64,000 nucleotides of DNA, from contig NZ_CP048268.1 in assembly GCF_019469265.1 (NCBI RefSeq), positions 1,023,501 to 1,087,500 of the forward strand, read 5' to 3'. The position numbers and the translations under genes were made by a program. Under the pieces are notes generated by a model. The model searched no databases. It was not told the origin of the DNA and saw only the letters and a list, made by a program, of their open reading frames with translations. Shown here piece after piece: positions 17,902 through 26,022 of this stretch. Every line of letters starts with the position of its first letter. Position 1 is the first letter of the stretch. This DNA comes from Lactobacillus panisapium (GTDB taxonomy: Bacteria; Bacillota; Bacilli; Lactobacillales; Lactobacillaceae).

Positions 17902-19218
17902 ATGCCAAAAACTGTAACTGTTGTCGGTGGAGGCTTGGCGGGTAGTGAAGCCGCTTGGCAATTAGCCAAACGAGGGATTTCGGTTGATCTATATGAAATG
18001 AGACCAACTAAAATGACGCCAGCTCATAAAACCGGCGAATTAGCAGAGCTTGTTTGTACCAATTCAATGCGGTCTAATCAGCTGTCCAATGCTGTCGGGT
18101 TACTGAAAGAAGAGATGCGTCAATTGGATTCGCTTGTTTTAAAAGCGGCTGATAAAACTCAGGTTCCAGCTGGCGGAGCTCTTGCTGTTGACCGGGATGA
18201 ATTTAGTGCTTACATCACCAAGACACTCCATGAACTGCCCAATATTACGTTTCATGATGAAGAAATTACTGAATTGCCCCAAGATGGCATTGCCATTATT
18301 GCAACTGGTCCCTTAACCAGTGATAAGTTGGCTGCTAAAATTCAGGAATTTTCGGGAACTGAAAGTCTGCACTTTTTTGATGCAGCAGCGCCAATTGTTG
18401 CCGCCGATTCGATTGATTTAGATATTGTTTATAAAAAATCACGCTATGATCGCGGGGATGCGGCTTACCTTAACTGCCCGATGACGCAGGAAGAATACGA
18501 GAAATTCACTCAAGAATTGGTTAATGCGGAAACAGCACAAATGCATGATTTTGAAAAAGATGATGTTTTTGAGGGATGCATGCCAATTGAAGTAATGGCT
18601 TCGCGGGGAGAAAAGACGATGTTGTTTGGCCCTCTTAAACCCGTTGGTTTAGAAGATCCTCATACTGGCAAGACACCGTATGCGGTAGTTCAATTACGCC
18701 AAGATAACGCCGCCGCTTCAATGTACAACATTGTTGGCTTTCAAACGCACTTGAAATATGGTGAACAAAAACGAGTCTTTTCAATGATTCCTGGTTTAGC
18801 CAATGCGCGTTTCATCCGCTACGGGAAAATGCACCGTAATACTTATATGGCTTCGCCCGAAGTTTTGACTGCCAGTTATGAAGCGAAAAAACAACCGGGG
18901 TTATTTTTCGCAGGTCAAATGACTGGCGTTGAAGGTTACGTTGAAAGTGCTGGTAGTGGCTTAGTTGCCGGTATTAATGCGGCCAAGGAAGCTCTTGATG
19001 AGCCTACTGTAATTTTTCCTAAAATGACCGCTCTTGGCTCGATGGCAAATTATGTGACCACAACCAGCGTCAAACACTTTCAACCAATGAATGCCAGTTT
19101 TGCTTTGATCCCCGGGCTTGAAGGGAAAAAGATTCGGAACAAACGGGAACGGCATGAAAAAATTAGTGAGCGTAGTTTAGAAAAACTTCAAGAATTTAAG
19201 CAAAAAGAGTTGGATTAA
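17902..19218 (+). CDS. trmFO: tRNA uracil-54 C5-methyltransferase TrmFO
   Basis: TrmFO makes ribothymidine 54 in tRNA using methylene-tetrahydrofolate and FADH2. The 438 residues begin with the FAD-binding [28 protein letters not shown] follows with a family-conserved Cys, then [11 protein letters not shown], a second conserved Cys in [14 protein letters not shown], and the C-terminal [17 protein letters not shown]. It lies 2 bp before xerC, forming the trmFO-xerC-hslV-hslU unit known from Bacilli. Confidence 0.96.
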   Translation: MPKTVTVVGGGLAGSEAAWQLAKRGISVDLYEMRPTKMTPAHKTGELAELVCTNSMRSNQLSNAVGLLKEEMRQLDSLVLKAADKTQVPAGGALAVDRDEFSAYITKTLHELPNITFHDEEITELPQDGIAIIATGPLTSDKLAAKIQEFSGTESLHFFDAAAPIVAADSIDLDIVYKKSRYDRGDAAYLNCPMTQEEYEKFTQELVNAETAQMHDFEKDDVFEGCMPIEVMASRGEKTMLFGPLKPVGLEDPHTGKTPYAVVQLRQDNAAASMYNIVGFQTHLKYGEQKRVFSMIPGLANARFIRYGKMHRNTYMASPEVLTASYEAKKQPGLFFAGQMTGVEGYVESAGSGLVAGINAAKEALDEPTVIFPKMTALGSMANYVTTTSVKHFQPMNASFALIPGLEGKKIRNKRERHEKISERSLEKLQEFKQKELD

Positions 19219-19220
19219 CA

Positions 19221-20147
19221 ATGGCTGCTTTAGAAAATAGTGATGAACTAGATCTGTTTCTGTCTTATCTAAAAAACGAACGACATTATAGTCAGAAGAC
19301 CATTAAGTCTTACCAAACGGATTTGCTCGAGGCAAAGTCTTTTTGGAAAAGTAATGGCGGTTTTGCTGGCTGGAAAAAGATTGAACGCCGTGATGTTGAG
19401 ATTTTTTTACAAAATCTGGCAGAACGTAAGTTAGCTCGTTCAACTCAATCCCGTAAAATGTCTAGTTTAAGATCTTTTTATCGCTTTTTAACTAAGCGTA
19501 AAATTGTTAAAATAGACCCGACGCAGGCAATTGTTCTGCGGGCAAAAGAGCACAAACTGCCGCAGTTTTTTTATGCACCCGAGATGAAACAGGTTTTTGC
19601 ATCGCTCAATGGCAGTGACCCGTTAACTAGGCGGAACTTAGCCATGTTTGAGTTGTTTTATACAACCGGCATGCGTGTTAGCGAAGTTAGCAATTTAACG
19701 CTTGAGCAAGTTGATTTAGATTTAAAAATTATTCTCGTGCACGGAAAGGGAAACAAAGATCGTTATGTTGCTTTTGATAAGCAAACTAAAGAGGCCTTGG
19801 CAAATTATCTGACTGATGCCCGGCCCGAGCTCATCAAAGATCACGATTGTCCTTTTGTTTTTGTCAATCATCAAGGTAAACAATTGACAACCAGGGGCAT
19901 AGAATATGTTATGCAAAAAGTATTTAATGGTGCGGGGATTAACGGTAAAGTTCATCCCCATGAATTGCGACACAGCTTTGCGACAGCAATGCTGAATAAT
20001 GGTGCGGATTTGCGTAGCGTACAGGAGTTATTGGGGCACATTAATTTATCAACTACCCAAATATATACGCATGTAACAATGAGTCATTTACAGGAAAATT
20101 ATGAACAATTTTTTACCCGTAATGATAAGAAAGATGAGGCAAAATAA
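19221..20147 (+). CDS. xerC: Tyrosine recombinase XerC (CodV)
   Basis: The product is a site-specific recombinase of 308 residues. The N-terminal SAM-like domain includes LSYLKNERHYSQKTIKSYQTDL. The catalytic domain has Arg in TTGMRVSEVSNL, Lys in HGKGNKDRYV, His-x-x-Arg in HELRHSFAT, His in LLGHINLSTTQIYTHV, and the nucleophile Tyr in that last motif. XerC normally acts with XerD on dif to resolve chromosome dimers, and a good dif is present at 31622. The stop codon overlaps the hslV ATG by one base (TAATG), so translation is coupled. Confidence 0.93.
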   Translation: MAALENSDELDLFLSYLKNERHYSQKTIKSYQTDLLEAKSFWKSNGGFAGWKKIERRDVEIFLQNLAERKLARSTQSRKMSSLRSFYRFLTKRKIVKIDPTQAIVLRAKEHKLPQFFYAPEMKQVFASLNGSDPLTRRNLAMFELFYTTGMRVSEVSNLTLEQVDLDLKIILVHGKGNKDRYVAFDKQTKEALANYLTDARPELIKDHDCPFVFVNHQGKQLTTRGIEYVMQKVFNGAGINGKVHPHELRHSFATAMLNNGADLRSVQELLGHINLSTTQIYTHVTMSHLQENYEQFFTRNDKKDEAK

Positions 20148-20671
20148 TGACAACGATTTGTTCAGTTAAATATAACGGAAAAACAGCAATTGCTGGTGAC
20201 GGCCAAGTAACCTTAGGCGAAAAGGTCATTGCTAAGGCAACGGCTAAAAAAATAAGACGCATATACCATGATCGCGTCGTCATCGGCTTTGCTGGTGGTG
20301 TGGCCGATGCAGTTAGCTTGCAGGAAATGCTTGAAGGAAAGTTAGAAGCATTTGGTGGTGATTTACGGCGTGCGGCGGTTGAAATGGCCCAAGCTTGGCG
20401 TAAGGATGCTACCTTACAAAAATTAGATGCAATGCTGATTGCCTTTAACGAAAAGGATTTATTGCTTATTTCAGGTAATGGTGAAGTGCTTGAGCCTGAT
20501 GAAAATGTTGTAGCAATCGGTTCGGGTGGTAATTTTGCCCAGGCTGCTGCTATCGCGATGACGCGCCATTCTTCGGGGATGTCTGCCAGTGAAATTGCTC
20601 ATGAAGCAGTTGAGATTGCTTCCGGTATCGATATTTTTACTGATGATCAGATTCATACAGATGAACTTTAA
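20147..20671 (+). CDS. hslV: ATP-dependent protease subunit HslV (ClpQ)
   Basis: HslV is the proteolytic double ring of the HslVU protease. The 174 residues begin MTTICSVKYNGKTAIAGDGQVTLG, cut here at the initiator Met to leave an N-terminal Thr as nucleophile. In this respect it is like E. coli HslV rather than Bacillus CodW, which uses Ser. The conserved KVRRI-like segment (KKIRRIYHDRVVIGFAGG) and the VVAIGSGGNFAQAAA motif are present. The start overlaps the xerC stop; hslU follows. Confidence 0.95.
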   Translation: MTTICSVKYNGKTAIAGDGQVTLGEKVIAKATAKKIRRIYHDRVVIGFAGGVADAVSLQEMLEGKLEAFGGDLRRAAVEMAQAWRKDATLQKLDAMLIAFNEKDLLLISGNGEVLEPDENVVAIGSGGNFAQAAAIAMTRHSSGMSASEIAHEAVEIASGIDIFTDDQIHTDEL

Positions 20672-20689
20672 AAGTAGGTGAAATTAGTT

Positions 20690-22099
20690 ATGGAAACAAA
20701 AACGCCAAAACAAATCGTTAGTTTATTAGACGAATATATTATCGGTCAAGACGAGGCCAAGAAGGCAGTGGCTGTTGCTTTGTACAACCGTTATCGAAGA
20801 ATGCAGCTACCTAAAAAGATGCAGGAAGACATCACTCCGAAAAACTTGCTTATGGCAGGTCCAACCGGGGTAGGTAAAACCGAAATAGCTAGAAGACTTG
20901 CTCTGATTGTCAATGCTCCGTTTGTTAAGGTGGAAGCAACCAAATTTACGGAAGTCGGTTATGTTGGACGGGACGTTGAATCGATGGTACGCGACCTAGT
21001 AACTGAAGCAGTTCGAATGGAAGAAAAAGAGCAGTTTGATCGTGTACGTGTGCAGGCAGCTAAAGAAGCCAATAAGACATTGGTTCGGTTGTTAGTTCCT
21101 GGCATTAAGCACGAAAAACGGCAAAATCAAATGCAAGAATTCCAGGACATGATGTCAATGCTGATGACCAATGGTCAAAATAATGATCAAGCAGCCGATA
21201 CTGATCAAGATGAAGTAACTGACGAAATTAGGAATGAACGTTTGTCAGTTGCTGAACAGCTAAATAAGGGATTGTTAGAAGATCGGGACGTCACGATTGA
21301 AGTAGAACAAGCTCCTAAAGTTAATCCAATGAATGATATGATGAGTCAAATGGGAATGGACATGAGTTCCGTACTTAATGGCTTAGTCCCTAAAAAGCGG
21401 GTTAAACGGACGCTACCGGTCAAAGATGCCCGTGAAGTCTTGATTCAAGAAGAATCTAGAAAAATGGTTGACTACGATACAATTTACCAAAAAGCAATTG
21501 AACGGACAGCCAACAACGGAATTATTTTTATTGATGAAATTGATAAAATTACTGCTGGCAACAAAAAGACTTCGGGTGAGGTATCTCGTGAAGGTGTACA
21601 GCGTGATATTTTGCCAATCGTTGAAGGATCGACTGTCCAGACAAAGTACGGTCCGGTTTCAACTGACCATATTTTGTTCATTGCTGCAGGGGCTTTTTCT
21701 GAGTCAAAGCCAAGCGATTTGATTCCAGAACTGCAAGGACGTTTCCCAATTCGGGTTGAACTTAATGCTCTTTCAAAAGATGATTTTGTAAAAATTCTGA
21801 AGGATCCAGCTGATTCCCTACTTGAGCAATATGTTGCTTTGATGAAAGCAGATGGCATCAAGCTAATCTTTACTAAAGAAGCAGTTGACCGTATTGCACA
21901 AATTGCTTATGACGTTAACCAGGGAACAGATAATATTGGGGCTAGAAGACTGTCAACTATTCTCGAAAAGCTGCTTGAAGATGTCCTTTATGAAGGACCT
22001 GATATGACCATGGGTGAAATAACTGTAACCCAAGCATATGTTGATGAAAAACTTAGTGATATAATAACTAATAAGGATTTAACTAAGTTTATTCTGTAA
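20690..22099 (+). CDS. hslU: ATPase subunit HslU (ClpY)
   Basis: HslU is the AAA+ unfoldase that feeds HslV. The start is taken as ATG 20690 ([20 protein letters not shown]), with AGGTG at a good distance; a GTG at 20678 overlaps that site. The 469 residues include Walker [10 protein letters not shown], the pore motif [15 protein letters not shown], an inserted charged I-domain, Walker B IIFIDEID, sensor regions and the C-terminal DLTKFIL tail that docks into HslV. Confidence 0.95.
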   Translation: METKTPKQIVSLLDEYIIGQDEAKKAVAVALYNRYRRMQLPKKMQEDITPKNLLMAGPTGVGKTEIARRLALIVNAPFVKVEATKFTEVGYVGRDVESMVRDLVTEAVRMEEKEQFDRVRVQAAKEANKTLVRLLVPGIKHEKRQNQMQEFQDMMSMLMTNGQNNDQAADTDQDEVTDEIRNERLSVAEQLNKGLLEDRDVTIEVEQAPKVNPMNDMMSQMGMDMSSVLNGLVPKKRVKRTLPVKDAREVLIQEESRKMVDYDTIYQKAIERTANNGIIFIDEIDKITAGNKKTSGEVSREGVQRDILPIVEGSTVQTKYGPVSTDHILFIAAGAFSESKPSDLIPELQGRFPIRVELNALSKDDFVKILKDPADSLLEQYVALMKADGIKLIFTKEAVDRIAQIAYDVNQGTDNIGARRLSTILEKLLEDVLYEGPDMTMGEITVTQAYVDEKLSDIITNKDLTKFIL

Positions 22100-22116
22100 A
22101 AAGGCGATGTATTATC

Positions 22117-23004
22117 ATGGATTACACTATCAAGAACAGTATTTTACAAGTCGTCATATCAAGTACTGGCGCTGAAATTCAAAGCGTGAAGAGCCAACAC
22201 AGCGGATATGAGTATATATGGCAAGCTGACCCTAATGTTTGGCAGCGCCATGCACCGGTTTTATTTCCCATCGTTGGCAAATTGCAAGATGATGAGTATA
22301 CCTATCAAGGTAAAACCTATCATATGACCCAGCATGGTTTTGCCCGGGATATGGAGTTTACTGTTGAACATCAGACCGCTGAAAGTATCACTTTTTTGTT
22401 AACTGATACGCCAGAGACATTAGCGATTTACCCGTTCAAGTTTGAACTACGGGTAAATTACAATTTGCTTAATAACTTGTTGGAAGAAAATTTCAGTGTG
22501 ACCAACCGGTCTGATGGCGAAATGATTTTTGGTATTGGTGGTCATCCAGGGTTTAATATTCCAACAGATGAAAAGGTAGCAAAAGAAGATTTTTACTTTA
22601 GTACCAAACCTTCGCGGGCCCGGGTTCAAATTCCGCTAAAAGGGGCATATTTGGACTGGGATAACCGCTCACTAGCATCAACTAACAGCTTGATAACTTT
22701 AAGTGATCATTTATTTAAAAATGATGCTTTAATTTTTCAATTGCGTGGTCATGATAATCGCGTTTCACTAAAAACAGATACTAGTAATTTCCATGTAAAT
22801 GTTTGGTTGCGTGATGCTCCATTTGTTGGTATTTGGTCGCAATACCCTAAAACGGCTGATTATGTTTGTATTGAGCCATGGTGGGGGATTGCCGATCGGG
22901 CAGATACGAACCAAAAGTTAGAAGAAAAGTATGGCATGAATCATTTAGATGCTAACGCAACCTTTACCGCTGGTTTTAGTATGGCTTTTCATGATCAAGA
23001 CTAG
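22117..23004 (+). CDS. Aldose 1-epimerase family protein (LacX-like)
   Basis: This 295-residue beta-sandwich protein belongs to the galactose mutarotase superfamily. Family marks are SSTGAEIQSV, RHAPVLFPIVGKL, MTQHGFARDMEF, GIGGHPGFNIP and VCIEPWWGIADR. The His residues in HGFARD and GGHPGF match the usual sugar-binding/catalytic positions. LacX-type members are often unlinked to lac genes, as here, and may act on hexose or hexose-6-phosphates. The ATG lies 18 bp after hslU, so it may share that transcript; a terminator follows. Confidence 0.85.
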   Translation: MDYTIKNSILQVVISSTGAEIQSVKSQHSGYEYIWQADPNVWQRHAPVLFPIVGKLQDDEYTYQGKTYHMTQHGFARDMEFTVEHQTAESITFLLTDTPETLAIYPFKFELRVNYNLLNNLLEENFSVTNRSDGEMIFGIGGHPGFNIPTDEKVAKEDFYFSTKPSRARVQIPLKGAYLDWDNRSLASTNSLITLSDHLFKNDALIFQLRGHDNRVSLKTDTSNFHVNVWLRDAPFVGIWSQYPKTADYVCIEPWWGIADRADTNQKLEEKYGMNHLDANATFTAGFSMAFHDQD

Positions 23005-23038
23005 CTAGCAAATTTAGACTAAAGTTTAATAATTAACT

Positions 23039-23070
23039 AAAGGCGTCAAGTTAAAACTCGACGCCTTTTA
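23039..23070 (+). terminator. Terminator after the aldose-epimerase gene
   Basis: AAAGGCGTC pairs with GACGCCTTT, with further pairing inside, followed by TTTT-rich sequence. Confidence 0.8.
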
Positions 23071-23102
23071 ATTGCCACTAAGAATAGATTGCTAGCCAAA
23101 AA

Positions 23103-23210
23103 TTATTTGATTTTAGTTTTGAAGAACATTTTTAAAGCGACTAAGAGTAAAGCTTGCGGTGGCCTTATTACGCCGCGGTCAAAAGTTGGTAGTAAGTAAG
23201 ATCCGGCTCT
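23103..23210 (-). pseudogene. Possible small coding remnant in the spacer before plsY
   Basis: The spacer 23071-23275 has no complete gene. On the - strand one frame is open for 35 codons up to TAA at 23103-23105, reading a protein-like segment that includes FDRGVIRPPQ and ends MFFKTKIK. There is no start codon with a ribosome site, and the frame is closed upstream by a stop at 23211-23213. It could be the eroded C-terminus of a former gene or chance. I do not recognise the family. Confidence 0.15.
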
Positions 23211-23278
23211 TTACATAAATAATCCAATTTGTTTATTTTTCACTTGCGAACTATTGTTCCCAAAAGTTATAATATAAA

Positions 23279-23301
23279 AGCCAGTAACTTAATTACTGGC
23301 T
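23279..23301 (-). terminator. Terminator after plsY
   Basis: AGCCAGTAA / TTACTGGCT, a 9-bp perfect stem with a 5-nt loop, lies 15 bp after the plsY stop. On the - strand it is followed by TTTTA. Confidence 0.65.
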
Positions 23302-23316
23302 GTATTTATTTTAGCT

Positions 23317-23952
23317 TTATAACTTGTGGTGGCTTTTTTTATACCAGTACCACAACCCGAAAGGGATGATATTTTCTTGGTGGTGAATGAGCCGCTTGAT
23401 GTTACTGCGGTGACGAACAAATAAAATGATCATGATGCAGCCAACAATTACCTCAAGGAAAATGTCATGAAAGAAAAAGGTAGCAATAAAAATTAATACG
23501 ACTGCGATTAGACTGGATAAACTAACATACGATGTAATGAATACCAGTGGCAAGAAAATCACTGCACAGACGGCAAAGAATTTTAGGTTATAACCCAAAA
23601 ACAGGCCTGCACTTGTTGCAACTGCTTTTCCACCCTTAAATTTAAGAAAAATTGAACAAGTATGTCCCAAAATAGCTAATCCACCAGAAATTAGCAATAA
23701 ATATTTTGGCCCTGGAAGGTGAAACAGTCGTGGCAAGCTTGTTGCAAGTGTTCCCTTGAGAACATCAACTATCAAAACGAAACTTCCAGCAACCGGTCCA
23801 AAGACGCGAAAGGAATTTGTTGTACCGATATTACCAGAGCCATAATCACGGATATCTTCTGCGAAAAATATTTTACCGACGATTACACCTGTTGGGAAGG
23901 ATCCGAGCAAGTATGCTAGAATAAATACCAGTATTAATTTAAGATTTATCAT
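23317..23952 (-). CDS. plsY: Acyl-phosphate:glycerol-3-phosphate acyltransferase PlsY
   Basis: PlsY is the membrane enzyme that makes lysophosphatidic acid from acyl-phosphate, the first step of phospholipid synthesis. The 211 residues have about five membrane helices. The three cytoplasmic motifs are GSFPTGVIVGK with RDYGSGNIGTTNSFRVFG, then HTCSIFLKFKGGKAVATSAG, and the third loop near the C-terminus (RHRSNIKRLIHHQENIIPFG). It is divergent from parE, the usual plsY/parE pairing in Bacilli. Confidence 0.95.
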   Translation of the reverse strand: MINLKLILVFILAYLLGSFPTGVIVGKIFFAEDIRDYGSGNIGTTNSFRVFGPVAGSFVLIVDVLKGTLATSLPRLFHLPGPKYLLLISGGLAILGHTCSIFLKFKGGKAVATSAGLFLGYNLKFFAVCAVIFLPLVFITSYVSLSSLIAVVLIFIATFFFHDIFLEVIVGCIMIILFVRHRSNIKRLIHHQENIIPFGLWYWYKKSHHKL

Positions 23953-24048
23953 TTATATCCTACTTCCTTAATAACTAAAGCTATTTTATCAAAAATTGCT
24001 TAGTATGAGGATTAAAATAAATAAATGATTTAAACTGGAGGAGTTTAT

Positions 24049-26007
24049 TTGGTTAAAGCAAATAAAAAAACGAATTCTTATGATGACTCATCAATCCAGA
24101 TTCTTCATGGTTTAGAAGCTGTTCGTAAGCGCCCAGGAATGTACATTGGATCGACAGATATCCATGGATTAAATCAGCTCGTTTACGAAATAGTTGATAA
24201 TTCAGTTGATGAGGCAATGGCCGGGTTTGGTCAAGAAATTGATGTAACCATCCATCAAGACAATAGCGTGACCGTCCGCGATTTTGGTCGTGGAATGCCA
24301 ACAGGGATGCATAAATCAGGCAGACCGACAATTGAAGTCATTCTGACCGTTTTGCATGCCGGCGGTAAGTTCACGGAGCAAAACTATAAAACTTCAGGTG
24401 GATTACATGGTGTTGGTTCTTCGGTAGTTAACGCTCTTTCCAGTTATATGGATGTTAAGGTTGTTCGCGATGGCGTTGCCTATGAAGAAGAGTTTAAGGA
24501 TGGCGGTCATCCTGTTGGTACTTTGAAGCGTTTAGGCAAGACAAAGGAAAAAACAGGAACGACAATCACCTTTAAACCGGATGAGAAGATTTTTTCAACG
24601 ATTAAGTATAAGTATGAGACGATTCAGGAAAGAATTAGAGAATCTGCCTTCTTATTAAAAGGCGTTCGCTTTGTTTTGACTGATGAACGTGAGCCTGAGC
24701 ATCATGATGATTTTAAGTATGACAATGGGATTGAGTCTTTTGTGTCCTACTTAAATGAAGGCAAAGATACGTTAAATGATGTTTTTTACTTTTCAGGTAA
24801 ACAAGACGAAATCGAAGTCGAATTCAGTGGTCAATACAGTGACAGTTACTCTGAAAGTCTAGTATCGTTTGTTAATAATGTGCGAACTGCTGATGGTGGT
24901 ACACACGAAGTTGGTGCACGAAGCGGTTTTACGCGGGCATTTAACGATTATGCTAAAAAGCAAGGCTTATTAGGTAAAAAAGATAAAAATATTGATGGCT
25001 CCGACTACCGTGAAGGTCTAAGTGCTGTGCTATCCGTCAAGATACCAGAAGAACAACTGGAATTTGAAGGACAGACGAAGGGCAAATTAGGCACGCCGCA
25101 AGCAAGATCAGTCGTAGACGCAATTGTTTACGAAAAGATGTCTTATTACTTAATGGAAAACGGCGAATTGGCCCAGGAATTAGTGAAAAAAGCTCAGCGT
25201 GCAAGGGATGCACGTGAGGCAGCTAAAAAGGCTCGAAATGAGAGTCGAAATGGTAAAAAACGTCGGAAAAAAGAAGTACTCTCGGGTAAACTGACACCAG
25301 CACAATCACGTAATCCTAAAAAGAACGAATTGTTCCTAGTTGAGGGGGATTCAGCTGGTGGTTCTGCAAAGCAGGGACGTGACCGTCGCTTCCAAGCTAT
25401 TCTGCCATTGCGTGGTAAGGTGTTAAATACGCAAAAAGCTAAATTGCAGGATATTTTTAAAAATGAAGAAATCAATACGATGATCTATACCATCGGTGCG
25501 GGAGTTGGCGCTGAATTTAATGTTGCTGATTCTAATTACGACAAAGTCATTATTATGACGGATGCCGATGACGATGGTGCTCACATTCAGATCTTGCTGT
25601 TGACTTTCTTTTACCGCTACATGCGACCAATGATTGAAAACGGCAAAGTATATATTGCTTTACCGCCTTTATATCGGTTGCAAAAGGGTCGTGGCAAGAA
25701 TACTCAAGTTAAATATTCTTGGACTGATGAGGAATTGCGGGCTGACGAAGATAAGATGGGCCGCGGTTACGCTTTGCAGCGATTTAAAGGTTTGGGGGAA
25801 ATGAATGCCGAGCAGTTGTGGCAAACAACAATGAACCCAGAATCTAGAATGCTTATTAGAGTTAAAATCGATGATGCAGCTTTAGCTGAACGCCGAGTTA
25901 CCACGCTAATGGGCGACAAGGTCGATGCCAGAAGAAGATGGATTGAAGAAAATGTTAAGTTCAGAATGGGCGAAAATGCTTCAATCTTGGAAGAAGAAAA
26001 TGAGTAA
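24049..26007 (+). CDS. parE: Topoisomerase IV subunit B
   Basis: ParE is the ATPase subunit of topoisomerase IV, which unlinks daughter chromosomes. TTG 24049 follows GGAGGAG at good distance. The 652 residues show the GHKL ATPase (YEIVDNSVDEAMAG, VRDFGRGMPTG, GGLHGVGSSVVNAL) and the TOPRIM domain (LFLVEGDSAGGSAKQGRDR, TDADDDGAHI). The C-terminal part contains RFKGLGEMNAEQLWQTTM. The length and absence of a long insertion fit ParE rather than GyrB, and parC follows after 15 bp. Location close to the terminus is notable but probably incidental. Confidence 0.96.
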   Translation: MVKANKKTNSYDDSSIQILHGLEAVRKRPGMYIGSTDIHGLNQLVYEIVDNSVDEAMAGFGQEIDVTIHQDNSVTVRDFGRGMPTGMHKSGRPTIEVILTVLHAGGKFTEQNYKTSGGLHGVGSSVVNALSSYMDVKVVRDGVAYEEEFKDGGHPVGTLKRLGKTKEKTGTTITFKPDEKIFSTIKYKYETIQERIRESAFLLKGVRFVLTDEREPEHHDDFKYDNGIESFVSYLNEGKDTLNDVFYFSGKQDEIEVEFSGQYSDSYSESLVSFVNNVRTADGGTHEVGARSGFTRAFNDYAKKQGLLGKKDKNIDGSDYREGLSAVLSVKIPEEQLEFEGQTKGKLGTPQARSVVDAIVYEKMSYYLMENGELAQELVKKAQRARDAREAAKKARNESRNGKKRRKKEVLSGKLTPAQSRNPKKNELFLVEGDSAGGSAKQGRDRRFQAILPLRGKVLNTQKAKLQDIFKNEEINTMIYTIGAGVGAEFNVADSNYDKVIIMTDADDDGAHIQILLLTFFYRYMRPMIENGKVYIALPPLYRLQKGRGKNTQVKYSWTDEELRADEDKMGRGYALQRFKGLGEMNAEQLWQTTMNPESRMLIRVKIDDAALAERRVTTLMGDKVDARRRWIEENVKFRMGENASILEEENE

Positions 26008-26022
26008 AGAGGTTTTTAATTA

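Noticed and set aside
21484..21861. 125-codon - strand open frame inside hslU
   Set aside because: Antisense shadow of a well-conserved AAA+ gene, without a plausible start.
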